From the NCBI RefSeq assembly GCF_036242395.1, contig NZ_CP108458.1:4030001-4094000 (forward strand): DNA of 64,000 bases. Reading direction: 5' to 3'. Shown here one piece after another: positions 25,510 through 33,576 of this stretch. Under the pieces are notes generated by a model. It saw only the letters and a program-made list of their open reading frames with translations. It did not search any database and was not told the origin of the DNA. This stretch comes from Kitasatospora sp. NBC_01266. GTDB lineage: Bacteria > Actinomycetota > Actinomycetes > Streptomycetales > Streptomycetaceae. A program made the translations under genes and the position numbers. Every line of letters begins with the position of its first letter. Position 1 is the first letter of the stretch.

Positions 25510-26211
25510 TCAGCTGATGACCGCAGGCTCGACCGCCGTGAACCAGAGCAGCGCGAAGGTCGCGACCGTCATGATCGGGACCAGCACCTTGGTCTCCACG
25601 TCGTTGCCACTGCGCTTGATCAGCACGATCTCGTAGCGCTGCTTGTGCGGCCAGAGCCACGGCGCACCCATCTTGGTGAGGCTGTCACCCAGCAGGTGGG
25701 CCAGGGCGCCGAGGGCGACCGCGTACGGCAGCCAGCCCGGCGCGGCGGGCATCCACCTGTCCAGCACGAAGGTGCCCACGGCCGAGAGCCCGAGCACGCT
25801 GAGCCAGGTGGTGTGCCCCTCGCCCGGCACGTGGAGCCGCAGCGCCTTCACCGCGAGGGCGAGCAGGAAGAAGGTCATGCCGAGGGTGAACGGGCGGCCC
25901 AGGTAGGTGACGCCGGCCCAGGTGCCGCCGCCCACCAGGGCGACGAAGAGCAGCGAGTGGGTGGCGTGCCGGTGACCGCCCGAGATCCAGGCCACGAAGC
26001 GGCAGAGCAGCTTGGAGACCGGGCCGAGGAAGTTGGCGATCGTCCCGTCGTGGTGGTCCAGGTCGGGCAGCAGCGCGGCACCGGCGCAGAGCACGGTGCC
26101 GAGCAGGATGTCGGCCGGCTTCAGGTGGGTGTGCAGCAACAGCGGCGGCAGAAACGGCGCGGAGGCCGCGTACAGCATCGCGCCGCTGACCGCGTGCGAG
26201 TGACCCATCAT
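25510..26211 (-). CDS. Membrane-bound YdjM/DUF457-type metal-dependent hydrolase
   Basis: A 233-residue polytopic protein. GHSHAVSGAML at the N-terminus, LLPDLDHHDG, and GHRHATHSLLFVALV supply the conserved His/Asp residues of the YdjM/LexA-regulated membrane hydrolase family. GALAHLLGDSLTKMGAPWLWP near the end is the last signature. There are about five membrane segments. The biochemical role of the family is poorly known. The start is ATG 26211 (a second ATG follows directly); GGAG lies upstream. Confidence 0.8.
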   Translation of the reverse strand: MMGHSHAVSGAMLYAASAPFLPPLLLHTHLKPADILLGTVLCAGAALLPDLDHHDGTIANFLGPVSKLLCRFVAWISGGHRHATHSLLFVALVGGGTWAGVTYLGRPFTLGMTFFLLALAVKALRLHVPGEGHTTWLSVLGLSAVGTFVLDRWMPAAPGWLPYAVALGALAHLLGDSLTKMGAPWLWPHKQRYEIVLIKRSGNDVETKVLVPIMTVATFALLWFTAVEPAVIS

Positions 26212-26358
26212 GGCCGATTACTCCTTCTTACGTGGCGCCGGCTGTACTGCCGGCCGGGCCCGTACCAGCCTGACTGCGCCGAACGGGTGAGCGCCGCCGA
26301 CGCTATCAGGCGGAACTGACGGTTCGACGGATCGTGTCCAGGTCAGCGGGGGTAAGCA

Positions 26359-26390
26359 GACGCGGCGTCAGCCGGAGCCGACGCCGCGTC
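26359..26390 (-). terminator. Terminator after the MarP-like gene
   Basis: GACGCGGCGTC pairs perfectly with GACGCCGCGTC (11 bp, 10-base loop), 49 bases beyond the stop at 26439. Confidence 0.75.
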
Positions 26391-26438
26391 AGGAGTATGG
26401 AGGGAAGGGGCGGAGGGGGAGTTCCCGGGGCGGAGCGG

Positions 26439-27626
26439 TCAGAGCGCGCAGCCCTGGGTGTCCGCCTGGGTGCTGTCGGTGGCTCCGGCGACCGCGTCCG
26501 GTTTCACCTCGGCGGCGGTCAACGCGTAGCCGGTGTCGGCACTGTCCAGTGACTTGGCGAAGACCACGCCGTACACCTCACCGTCCGGGGTGAGCAGCGG
26601 ACCGCCGCTGTTGCCCTGGCGGACCAGCGAGCGGATCGAGTAGACGTCCCGGACCACCTGGCCGCGGTGGTAGATGTCCGGGCCGTTGGCCTGGATGTCT
26701 CCCCGGATCCGGGCGGGCTGGACATCGAACGGCCCGTTCTCCGGGAACCCGGCCACGATCGCGCTGTCGTTGGTCTTGGCCTCGCCGGCGAAGGCCAGCG
26801 GCGGGGCGTTGAGCTTGGGCACCTCGAGGATCGCGATGTCCCGCTGCCAGTCGTAGCGGACCACGGTGGCGTCGTAGAGCGGGCCGGTCCCGCCGATCTG
26901 CACGGTCGGCTCGTCGACGCCGCCGACCACGTGGGCGTTGGTCATCACCCGGTGCGGCGCGAAGACGAAGCCGCTGCCCTCCAGCGTCTTGCCGCAGGAG
27001 GGGGCGGTGCCCACCACCTTGACCAGGCTCTGCCGGGCCTTGGCCAGCGCGGGGCTGCCGGCCAGCGCCGGATCCGGCGGCTGGACGTCGGTGATCGGCT
27101 CGTGCTCGAAGGGGTTGAAGACCTGCGGGAAGCCGTTCTGCGAGAGCACCTTGCTGAAGTCGGAGAACCAGTTCGGCGCGTCGGCCGGCAGCGCCTGCTG
27201 GACCCCGCCGAGCACCCGGGAGGTCCTGACCTGCTTGGAGACCGTGGGCATCGAGGTCCCGGCCAGCGCCGAACCGATCAGCCAGGCGACCAGCAGCATC
27301 GACAGCACGTTCACCACCGAGCCGCCGAGCGCGTCCAGCACCTTGGCGGGACCGCGCTCGCCGATCCGGCCGCGCAGCTTCCACCCCAGCTGGGTGGTGG
27401 CGGCCTGGCCGACCGCCGCGAAGACGATCACCACGACCACCGCCACCACCGAGGCGGTGGTCCCCGGGCTGAGGTGGCTGAGCAGCAGCGGCAGCAGTTG
27501 CACCGCGATCAGGCCGCCCCCGAGGAAGCCCAGCACGGAGAGGATGCCCACCACGAAGCCCTGCCGGTACCCGGACACGGCGAAGCCGATCGCGGCGGCG
27601 AGCAGCAGCAGATCGAGCACGTTCAC
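26439..27626 (-). CDS. marP: MarP-like membrane-anchored serine protease
   Basis: A 395-residue protein: four membrane helices of the CvpA/colicin-V-production type (about 1-130), then a secreted trypsin-like domain. The catalytic triad is H232 (TNAHVVGG), D263 (RDIAIL) and S340 (GNSGGPL), close to MarP of Mycobacterium tuberculosis (H235, D264, S343). C211 (SCGKT) and C393 (second last tripeptide, GCAL) match the disulphide pair known there (C214-C395). MarP is required for survival of acid and oxidative stress, acting on cell-wall enzymes outside the membrane. The start is GTG at 27626. It lies just downstream of the Nudix and nth genes in the same direction. Confidence 0.88.
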   Translation of the reverse strand: MNVLDLLLLAAAIGFAVSGYRQGFVVGILSVLGFLGGGLIAVQLLPLLLSHLSPGTTASVVAVVVVIVFAAVGQAATTQLGWKLRGRIGERGPAKVLDALGGSVVNVLSMLLVAWLIGSALAGTSMPTVSKQVRTSRVLGGVQQALPADAPNWFSDFSKVLSQNGFPQVFNPFEHEPITDVQPPDPALAGSPALAKARQSLVKVVGTAPSCGKTLEGSGFVFAPHRVMTNAHVVGGVDEPTVQIGGTGPLYDATVVRYDWQRDIAILEVPKLNAPPLAFAGEAKTNDSAIVAGFPENGPFDVQPARIRGDIQANGPDIYHRGQVVRDVYSIRSLVRQGNSGGPLLTPDGEVYGVVFAKSLDSADTGYALTAAEVKPDAVAGATDSTQADTQGCAL

Positions 27627-27714
27627 CGGGCCACCCTCCCATGGATGTCGGACCGCACAGCAGCGGACCCGGCCGCCGGCCCCGGGGCGCGGCGCTGCGC
27701 GAGGTCCGGCCGCC

Positions 27715-28383
27715 TCACGGCATGGCGATCAGGCGGGAGCCGTCCCAGGGCAGCTCGAGCCCGCTGTGGTGCAGTACCCGGTCGATCACCCCGGCCGTGA
27801 AGCCCCACACCACATGACCGGCGACCGCGAAGGCCGGCCCGCTGAACCCCGACGGGTGCCGGTAGCGACCCCGGTTCGCCGGGTCGGCGAGCTCGGCGAG
27901 CGGGACCCGGAAGACCGCGCCGGTCTCCCCCGGGTCCACCGGCGCCACCGGGCTCTCCTCACGCCACCACCCCAGTACCGGGGTCACCACGAAGTCGCTG
28001 ACCGGGATGTAGAGCGCGGGCAGCGTGGCGAAGACCTGCACCCCGCCCGGGTCGAGACCGGTCTCCTCCTCGGCCTCGCGCAACGCGGCGGCCACCGGTC
28101 CCGAGCCGTGCGGGTCACCGTCCACCGCGTCCAGCGACCCGCCGGGGAAGGAGATCTGACCGGCGTGCGAGCGCAGTGCTTTGGAGCGCTCGGTCAGCAG
28201 CAGGTCCGGGCCGCCCGCCCCCTCGCCGAAGAGCAGCAGGACGGCGGAGCGCCGGCCGCCCTCGGCGGGCGGCAGGAAGCGGCTGAGCTGCTCGGGGCGG
28301 ACCGTCTCGGCCGCCGCCCGGACCGGCAGCAGCCAGTCGGGCAGGCCGTCGCGGACGATCGCGGTCGGCGCGCTGCTCGTCAC
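27715..28383 (-). CDS. Nudix hydrolase, coenzyme A pyrophosphatase type
   Basis: A 222-residue protein with the NuCoA signature ([20 protein letters not shown] then GG) directly ahead of an intact Nudix box (GSL...[12 protein letters not shown]). The combination marks the family that splits coenzyme A into phosphopantetheine and 3',5'-ADP. All catalytic Glu residues are present. The GTG start overlaps the nth stop by four bases (GTGA), so nth and this gene are co-translated. The C-terminal part ([16 protein letters not shown]) matches the family. Confidence 0.88.
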   Translation of the reverse strand: MTSSAPTAIVRDGLPDWLLPVRAAAETVRPEQLSRFLPPAEGGRRSAVLLLFGEGAGGPDLLLTERSKALRSHAGQISFPGGSLDAVDGDPHGSGPVAAALREAEEETGLDPGGVQVFATLPALYIPVSDFVVTPVLGWWREESPVAPVDPGETGAVFRVPLAELADPANRGRYRHPSGFSGPAFAVAGHVVWGFTAGVIDRVLHHSGLELPWDGSRLIAMP

Positions 28384-29237
28384 TCGGTCACCTCGTTCGC
28401 GCCCTGGACGCCGTCACCCGTCGCGGGCTGCGCGGGCGCGCCCGGGTAGTCGGCCGGCGGGCGCAGGCGCTGGCCCGGTCGGCCGCCCAGCTCGTACTTC
28501 AGCAGCGCGGCCGCCTTCTCCGGGTCCACCTCGCCGACACCGTAGGAGGGGCAGAGCGGCGCGATCGGGCAGGCGCCGCAGGCGGGCTTGCGGGCGTGGC
28601 AGATCCGCCGGCCGTGGAAGACCACGCGGTGCGAGAGCATGGTCCACTCCGACTTCGGGAAGATCGCCGCGACGGCCGCCTCGACCGCCACCGGGTCCTC
28701 CTCGGTGGTCCACCCGAAGCGCCGGGCGAGCCGCCCGAAGTGGGTGTCCACGGTGATCCCCGGCACGCCGTAGGCGTTGCCCAGCACCACGTTGCCGGTC
28801 TTGCGCCCCACCCCGGGCAGCGTGACCATCTCCTCCAGGGTTCTCGGCACCTCGCCGCCGAAGTTGTCCCGCAGCGCGATCGACAGCCCGATCAGCGCCT
28901 TCGCCTTGTTCCGGAAGAAGCCGGTCGGCCGGATGATCTCCTCCAGCTCGTCCGGCACCGCCGCCGCCAGGTCGGCCGGGGTCGGGTACTTCGCGAACAG
29001 CGCCGGGGTCGTCTGGTTCACCCGCAGGTCGGTCGTCTGCGCCGACAACACGGTGGCCACCAGCAGTTGGAACGGCGACTCGAAGTCCAGCTCCGGATGC
29101 GCGTACGGGTACAGCTCCGCCAACTCGCGGTTGATCTTCCGGGCTCGGCGGACCATCGCCAGCTGCGACTCCGGCTTCTTCGGCTTCGCGACCGTCCGCA
29201 CCCCGGACGCCGCCTGCCGGACCTTGCTCTCTGCCAT
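28380..29237 (-). CDS. nth: Endonuclease III (DNA glycosylase/AP lyase)
   Basis: A 285-residue base-excision repair enzyme. The helix-hairpin-helix [20 protein letters not shown] carries the catalytic Lys. The catalytic Asp is in [13 protein letters not shown] [4Fe-4S] cluster is bound by [17 protein letters not shown], with the standard C-x6-C-x2-C-x5-C spacing. It removes oxidised pyrimidines and nicks the DNA. The ~25-residue N-terminal extension and ~30-residue Pro/Ala tail are typical of Streptomyces. ATG at 29237 is preceded by a weak Shine-Dalgarno; transcription probably continues through the Nudix and MarP-like genes. Confidence 0.93.
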   Translation of the reverse strand: MAESKVRQAASGVRTVAKPKKPESQLAMVRRARKINRELAELYPYAHPELDFESPFQLLVATVLSAQTTDLRVNQTTPALFAKYPTPADLAAAVPDELEEIIRPTGFFRNKAKALIGLSIALRDNFGGEVPRTLEEMVTLPGVGRKTGNVVLGNAYGVPGITVDTHFGRLARRFGWTTEEDPVAVEAAVAAIFPKSEWTMLSHRVVFHGRRICHARKPACGACPIAPLCPSYGVGEVDPEKAAALLKYELGGRPGQRLRPPADYPGAPAQPATGDGVQGANEVTE

Positions 29238-29413
29238 GCACGCAGGCTACGCCGGACGCGTAGCCGTATGTGGCGGAGTCCGCAACTGCTGACCGGTCCG
29301 GGTCCGCCCATCCGGGCGCCGCCGCAGGTCCGTTCGGCCCGGCCCGTAGGCTGCGCCACAACCCTGCCGAGCCGGTCGGCCCGCGCAGCCTTCGACCCGA
29401 TCGGGAGACCCCT

Positions 29414-29806
29414 GTGACCCTGCCCGAGGAACTGCTGACGCTGCTGCGTTCGGCGAGCACCTGCTACCTGGCCACCTCGATGGCCGACGGCTCACCACAG
29501 GTGACCCAGACCTGGGTCGACACCGACGGTGAGCACGTGCTGATCAACAGCGTCCAGAGCCATCTGAAGACCCGGAACGTCGCCCGCGATCCGCGGGTGG
29601 CCGTCGCCATCTCGCACCCGGACAACCCCTCTCGCTACTTCCAGGTGCGCGGCCGGGTCCGCGAGGTCACCACCGACGGTGCGGTCGACCACATCGAGCA
29701 GCTCGCCCAGCGCTACCTGGGCACGGCGTACCCCTGGTACGGCGGTCGCGACCAGGTGCGCGTGATCTTCGTCATCGAGCCGGAGAAGATCAGCAGCATG
29801 GGGTAG
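29414..29806 (+). CDS. PPOX-class (F420/FMN) oxidoreductase, Rv1155-like
   Basis: A 130-residue split-barrel protein. STCYLATSMADGSPQVTQTW and RNVARDPRVAVAISHPDNP, then RYFQVRGRV, are typical of the Rv1155-like pyridoxamine-oxidase-fold family, many of which use F420. GTG at 29414 has GGGAG at 6 bases. The protein ends VIFVIEPEKISSMG. The substrate is unknown. It is divergent from nth and is followed by a hairpin. Confidence 0.82.
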   Translation: MTLPEELLTLLRSASTCYLATSMADGSPQVTQTWVDTDGEHVLINSVQSHLKTRNVARDPRVAVAISHPDNPSRYFQVRGRVREVTTDGAVDHIEQLAQRYLGTAYPWYGGRDQVRVIFVIEPEKISSMG

Positions 29807-29820
29807 GGCCGCCGAAGCAG

Positions 29821-29853
29821 CTCCCGGCCACCCGGGCGTGGGGCGGCCGGGAG
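29821..29853 (+). terminator. Hairpin after the PPOX gene
   Basis: CTCCCGGCC pairs with GGCCGGGAG (9 bp), 15 bases after the stop codon. Confidence 0.6.
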
Positions 29854-30103
29854 AGGTGACCGATGAGTAGCCGATGCGTACGGATGGCCGTGTATCGGGC
29901 TCCAGAGCGCACCCCCTCCTCATATGATCGGAGCGACATGCGCCATGCTTGGTGATGAAGAGCACTGTTCCTCCATCGCCGGAGATCAACGGGGATCGAT
30001 CGAAGATCGCCGGAGACCGCCGGGACCACCGACAGACATGGCGGAACAACCAGTACGCGAGCCACCCGGGGGCCCACCTCGGACGGCGAACAGGAGGAAG
30101 CAC

Positions 30104-30778
30104 GTGGACGACGTTCTGCGGCGCGCCGCGCTCTTCGCGGCGCTCGACGACGAACAGGCCGGCGAGCTGCGCGCTTCCATGACCGAGGTGACCCTCGCCC
30201 GTGGCGAGTCGCTGTTCCACGAGGGCGACCCGGGCGACCGGCTCTACGTGGTCGCCGAGGGCAAGGTCAAGCTGCACCGCGCATCGCCGGACGGCCGCGA
30301 GAACATGCTCGCGGTGCTCGGGCCGAGCGAGATGATCGGCGAACTCTCACTCTTCGACCCGGGTCCGCGCACGGCCACCGCCAGCGCGCTGACCGAGGTC
30401 AAGCTGCTGGGGCTGGGCCACGGCGACCTGCAGCCCTGGCTGCACGCCCGCCCCGAGGTCTCGATCGCGCTGCTGCGCGCCATCGCCCGCCGGCTGCGGC
30501 GGACCAACGACGTGATGAGCGACCTGGTCTTCTCGGACGTACCGGGCCGGGTGGCCAAGGCGCTGCTGGACCTCTCCCGCCGCTTCGGCGTGCAGTCCGA
30601 CGAGGGCATCCACGTCGCCCACGACCTGACCCAGGAGGAGCTGGCCCAGCTGGTCGGCGCCTCGCGGGAGACCGTGAACAAGGCGCTGGCCGACTTCGCC
30701 GGGCGCGGCTGGCTCAAGCTGGAGGCCCGCGCGGTGGTGCTGCTGGACGTCGAGCGGCTCTCCCGCCGCTCCCGCTGA
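30104..30778 (+). CDS. crp: cAMP receptor protein family regulator Crp
   Basis: A 224-residue protein, the exact size of Streptomyces Crp. GTG at 30104 follows AGGAGG at 6 bases and gives VDDVLRRAALFAALDDEQ. The cyclic-nucleotide domain has RGESLFHEGDPGDRLYVVAEG and GELSLFDPGPRTATASAL. The C-terminal helix-turn-helix is LTQEELAQLVGASRETVNKA. In Streptomyces, Crp controls germination, growth and many secondary-metabolism genes. The gene order with nth and the ArsA pair supports orthology. A long leader (~100 bases) with no other gene precedes it. Confidence 0.93.
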   Translation: MDDVLRRAALFAALDDEQAGELRASMTEVTLARGESLFHEGDPGDRLYVVAEGKVKLHRASPDGRENMLAVLGPSEMIGELSLFDPGPRTATASALTEVKLLGLGHGDLQPWLHARPEVSIALLRAIARRLRRTNDVMSDLVFSDVPGRVAKALLDLSRRFGVQSDEGIHVAHDLTQEELAQLVGASRETVNKALADFAGRGWLKLEARAVVLLDVERLSRRSR

Positions 30779-30811
30779 GCCGCTGCCGCTGAGCGGCTGC
30801 CGCAGCTTCCC

Positions 30812-30850
30812 GGAGGACCACGGGCTCGTCAGATGAGCCCGTGGTCCTCC
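30812..30850. terminator. 16-bp hairpin shared by crp and the MBL gene end
   Basis: GGAGGACCACGGGCTC pairs perfectly with GAGCCCGTGGTCCTCC around a 7-base loop. The TGA stop of the MBL gene (30829-30831) lies inside the loop, so one arm is coding sequence. It serves two convergent genes. Confidence 0.85.
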
Positions 30851-31650
30851 AGGTATCGCAGCTGGGCCCGGACCGAGAGTTCGGCGGCCGGCCAGAGCGC
30901 CCGATCCACATCGGCGTACACCCGGGCCACCACCTGCTCAACCGTCCGGCAGCCGGCCTCCACCGCCGTCTCCACCTGGGCCAGCCGGGCCGCCCGGTGC
31001 GCCAGGTAGTACTCCACCGTGCCGAGCGCGTCGGCCAGCACCGGACCGTGCCCCGGCAGCACGGTGCCCACGCCGTGCTGCGCCGCGAGCGCGCGCAGCC
31101 GGCGCAGCGAGTCCAGGTAGTCGCCGAGCGCCCCGTCCGGGTGGGCGACCATCGTGGTGCCGCGCCCCAGCACCGTGTCGCCGGTCAGGATCGCGCCGTC
31201 CGCCGGGAGGTGGAAGGTGAGCGAGTCCGCCGTGTGGCCCGGGGTGGCGACCACCCGCAGCTCAAGGCCGCCGACCTCGATCACCTGCCCGCCGTGCAGG
31301 CCCTCGTCGCCCAGGCGCAGCGCCGGGTCCAGGGCGCGGACCTGAGTACCGGTCAGCTCGGCGAACCGGGCGGCCCCTTCGGCGTGGTCGTGATGGCCGT
31401 GGGTGAGCAGGGTGAGGGCGACCCGCTTGCCCCGCTGCTCGGCGGCGGCCAGCACCGCGCGCAGGTGTCCCTCGTCCAGCGGCCCCGGGTCGACCACCAC
31501 GGCGAGCTCGGAGTCCGGCTCGGCGAGCAGCCAGGTGTTGGTGCCGTCCAGGGTCATCGGGGACGGGTTGGGCGCGAGCACGCAGAACGCGCGCGCGGTG
31601 GCGACCCCGCCGACGGTAGCGGCGGGGTCACCAGGCAGCGGACCGGTCAC
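30829..31650 (-). CDS. MBL-fold metal hydrolase (LACTB2-like)
   Basis: A 273-residue metallo-beta-lactamase-fold protein. The metal motif is LLTHGHHDHAEG, with later ligands in ATPGHTADSL, LTGDTVLG and LPGHGPVL. The C-terminal winged helix (RTVEQVVARVYADVDRALWP...QLRYLEDHGLI) is typical of LACTB2-like proteins, some of which are endoribonucleases. GTG at 31650 follows GAGG ending 10 bases upstream. It is in a unit with the 55-residue gene, the Nudix gene and probably the RidA pair. The substrate is unknown. Confidence 0.85.
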   Translation of the reverse strand: MTGPLPGDPAATVGGVATARAFCVLAPNPSPMTLDGTNTWLLAEPDSELAVVVDPGPLDEGHLRAVLAAAEQRGKRVALTLLTHGHHDHAEGAARFAELTGTQVRALDPALRLGDEGLHGGQVIEVGGLELRVVATPGHTADSLTFHLPADGAILTGDTVLGRGTTMVAHPDGALGDYLDSLRRLRALAAQHGVGTVLPGHGPVLADALGTVEYYLAHRAARLAQVETAVEAGCRTVEQVVARVYADVDRALWPAAELSVRAQLRYLEDHGLI

Positions 31651-31660
31651 GGAGAAGTCC

Positions 31661-31828
31661 TCAGGAGGGGGTGGGCCGGGACAGCCCGCGCACCGTCAGC
31701 TCGCGGGTCAGCGCGCGGACGGCCACGCCGGCCGGCAGCTGCGGGCACTCGCAGGCCAACCGGCGGGACAGCGGACGGGCCGCCAGGGTACGGGGGGCGA
31801 GCACGCGAGCCACATCATTGTGGGTCAT
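31661..31828 (-). CDS. Coupled 55-residue basic protein
   Basis: ATG at 31828 lies inside the end of the Nudix gene (14-base overlap), with GGAAGGA about 9 bases upstream. The stop is 10 bases before the MBL start. The product begins MTHNDVARVLAPRTLAARPL and has two Cys (ACECPQLPAG). Third-position GC is above 90%. No family is recognised, but the tight packing between two conserved genes makes a real gene likely. Confidence 0.6.
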   Translation of the reverse strand: MTHNDVARVLAPRTLAARPLSRRLACECPQLPAGVAVRALTRELTVRGLSRPTPS

Positions 31829-32723
31829 CGGTTGGGGGTCCTTCCTCGGGATAGCGTCCGTCGATCGTCAGCTCTTCATACCCAGGCCAGCGAATGGTCA
31901 TTCGATCACCCGCCAGCTCGGCCTGGCCGAGCACCGGTGTCAGGGTGCGCCGCCCGGCCAGCTCCAGCGCCTCGCGCGCGGTGCGGGCCGGCAGCAGCTC
32001 GCGCAGCACCGAGATGGTCGGCGGGAGCATCCCGTACCGCCCCTCGGCATAACCCCGGGCGGCCTCGGCCGGCGTCAGCCAGGCCACCCGGTCCGCCTCG
32101 CCGACCTCGCGCGCGGCCCGCTGCCCGGGCGGCAGCGCGGCGACGAAGAACCAGGTGTCATAGCGCCGCTCCTCGAAGGCCGGCGTGATCCAGCGGGCCC
32201 AGCCGGCCAGCAGGTCACTGCGCAGCACCAGGGCGTGCTCACGGCAGAATTCGGCGAAGGAGAGCTGGTGCGCCTCCAGCGCGGCCCGCTCGGCGCTCCA
32301 GTCACGCTCGGGGGCCATGGTGTGCGCGTCCGGGCCGGCCAGCAGGACGCCGGCCTCCTCGAAGGTCTCCCGGACCGCGGCGCAGACCACCGCCTGCGCC
32401 GTCGCCCGGTCCACCCCGAGCCGGGCGGCCCACTCCTCGGGGCTGGGACCGGCCCAGCCGATTTCCTGCTCGGCGTCGCGCGGATCGACCCCGCCACCCG
32501 GATAGGCGTACATGCCGGCCGCGAAGGCCATCGATCCGCGACGGCGCAGCAGGTAGGCCTGCGGGCCGGCGGCGTCCGCGACGTCGCGCAGCAGCACCAC
32601 GGTCGCGGCCCGCTTGGGGACCACCGGGGTCAGCCGGCCGGCCGCCAGCGCCCGGATCCGGGCGGGCCAGCCGGGCGGCATGGGAAGAGCGGCCGTGGGC
32701 GGGCCGGGGAGGTTCGCTGCCAT
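31815..32723 (-). CDS. Nudix hydrolase, NUDT19-like
   Basis: A 302-residue Nudix protein. The N-terminal AATVVLLRD...AYLLRRRGSMAFAAGMYAYP and GGGVDPRD are followed by an insertion of about 35 residues before AAVRETFEEAGVLL, which completes the box. The split box with a long insert is typical of NUDT7/NUDT19-type enzymes, many acting on acyl-CoA. All catalytic Glu residues are present. The start is ATG 32723. The last codons overlap the start of the 55-residue gene. The precise substrate is unknown. Confidence 0.82.
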   Translation of the reverse strand: MAANLPGPPTAALPMPPGWPARIRALAAGRLTPVVPKRAATVVLLRDVADAAGPQAYLLRRRGSMAFAAGMYAYPGGGVDPRDAEQEIGWAGPSPEEWAARLGVDRATAQAVVCAAVRETFEEAGVLLAGPDAHTMAPERDWSAERAALEAHQLSFAEFCREHALVLRSDLLAGWARWITPAFEERRYDTWFFVAALPPGQRAAREVGEADRVAWLTPAEAARGYAEGRYGMLPPTISVLRELLPARTAREALELAGRRTLTPVLGQAELAGDRMTIRWPGYEELTIDGRYPEEGPPTDDPQ

Positions 32724-32763
32724 GTCCGGATGCTATGCACCCGGACATGGCGCTGAGAAGAGC

Positions 32764-32792
32764 CCGCTGATCAGTGGTCCACCGATCAGCGG
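32764..32792 (-). terminator. Terminator after ridA
   Basis: CCGCTGATC pairs perfectly with GATCAGCGG (9 bp, 11-base loop), just beyond the RidA stop at 32801 and before the Nudix gene. Confidence 0.65.
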
Positions 32793-32800
32793 CAGGTGGG

Positions 32801-33265
32801 TCAGGCGCGGACCCGGACCTGGATCTCCACCTCGACCGGCGCGTCCAGCGGGAGCACCGCGACGCCCACCGCGCTGCGCGCGTGCACGCCCGCGGCACCG
32901 AGCGCCTGGCCGAGCAGCTCGCTGGCGCCGTTCACCACGCCGGGCTGACCGGTGAAGTCGGGGGCCGAGGCGACGAAGCCGACCACCTTGACCACCTGCT
33001 CGATCAGGTCCAGGTCGCCGATCACCGACTTCACGGCGGCCAGCGCGTTGAGCGCGCAGATCTGCGCGAGCTCCTTGGCCTGCTCGGCGGTGACCTCGGC
33101 GCCGACCTTGCCGGTGTACCGCAGCTTGCCCTGCACCATCGGCAGCTGGCCGGAGGTCAGCACGTGGTCGCCGGAGCGGACCGCCGGGACGTACGCGGCG
33201 ACCGGGGCCGCCACCTCGGGGAGGGTCAGGCCCAGCTCGGCCAGGCGGCTCTCGACCTTGCCCAT
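32801..33265 (-). CDS. RidA-family (YjgF/YER057c/UK114) protein
   Basis: A 154-residue protein of the Rid family. VLTSGQLPMVQGKLRYTGKVG and the C-terminal HARSAVGVAVLPLDAPVEVEIQVRV are diagnostic. The Arg of ARS and the Glu of VEVE correspond to the catalytic Arg and Glu of enamine/imine deaminases (R105 and E120 in E. coli RidA), so deaminase activity is plausible. It is longer than classic RidA (~130) because of a conserved N-terminal helix. Its start overlaps the stop of the 52-residue gene (TGATG). Confidence 0.88.
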   Translation of the reverse strand: MGKVESRLAELGLTLPEVAAPVAAYVPAVRSGDHVLTSGQLPMVQGKLRYTGKVGAEVTAEQAKELAQICALNALAAVKSVIGDLDLIEQVVKVVGFVASAPDFTGQPGVVNGASELLGQALGAAGVHARSAVGVAVLPLDAPVEVEIQVRVRA

Positions 33266-33423
33266 CAGTTCTTCTCCCGCTTGAGGTAGGCCACCAGCTG
33301 CTCGGGGTTGTTCGGCCCGGGCACCACCTGGACGAGCTCCCAGCCGTCCTCGCCCCAGGTGTCCAGGATCTGCTTGGTCGCGTGCACGAGCAGCGGCACC
33401 GTTACGTATTCCCACTTGGTCAT
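33265..33423 (-). CDS. 52-residue DUF4177-like protein
   Basis: The product starts MTKWEYVTVPLLVHATKQIL and continues DTWGEDGWELVQVVPG. This is the short DUF4177 fold (W-E-Y, then W-G-x-x-G-W-E-L). ATG at 33423 is preferred to an upstream in-frame start. It is fused to RidA by a one-base TGATG overlap, a pairing conserved in Streptomyces as far as I recall. The function is unknown. Confidence 0.75.
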   Translation of the reverse strand: MTKWEYVTVPLLVHATKQILDTWGEDGWELVQVVPGPNNPEQLVAYLKREKN

Positions 33424-33576
33424 GGGGCTGACTCTAGACCGTCCGCGCGCACCGCAGCCCGATGTGAGGTGGGACACAATGCGGGCCGCGAGGGTGCCCG
33501 GCAGCCGAATGCTCCCGGCATCGGGCGCGAGCGCTGGTTACGCTCGCGAGGAGGGCCCAGTGGAGGGAGACGGAGC

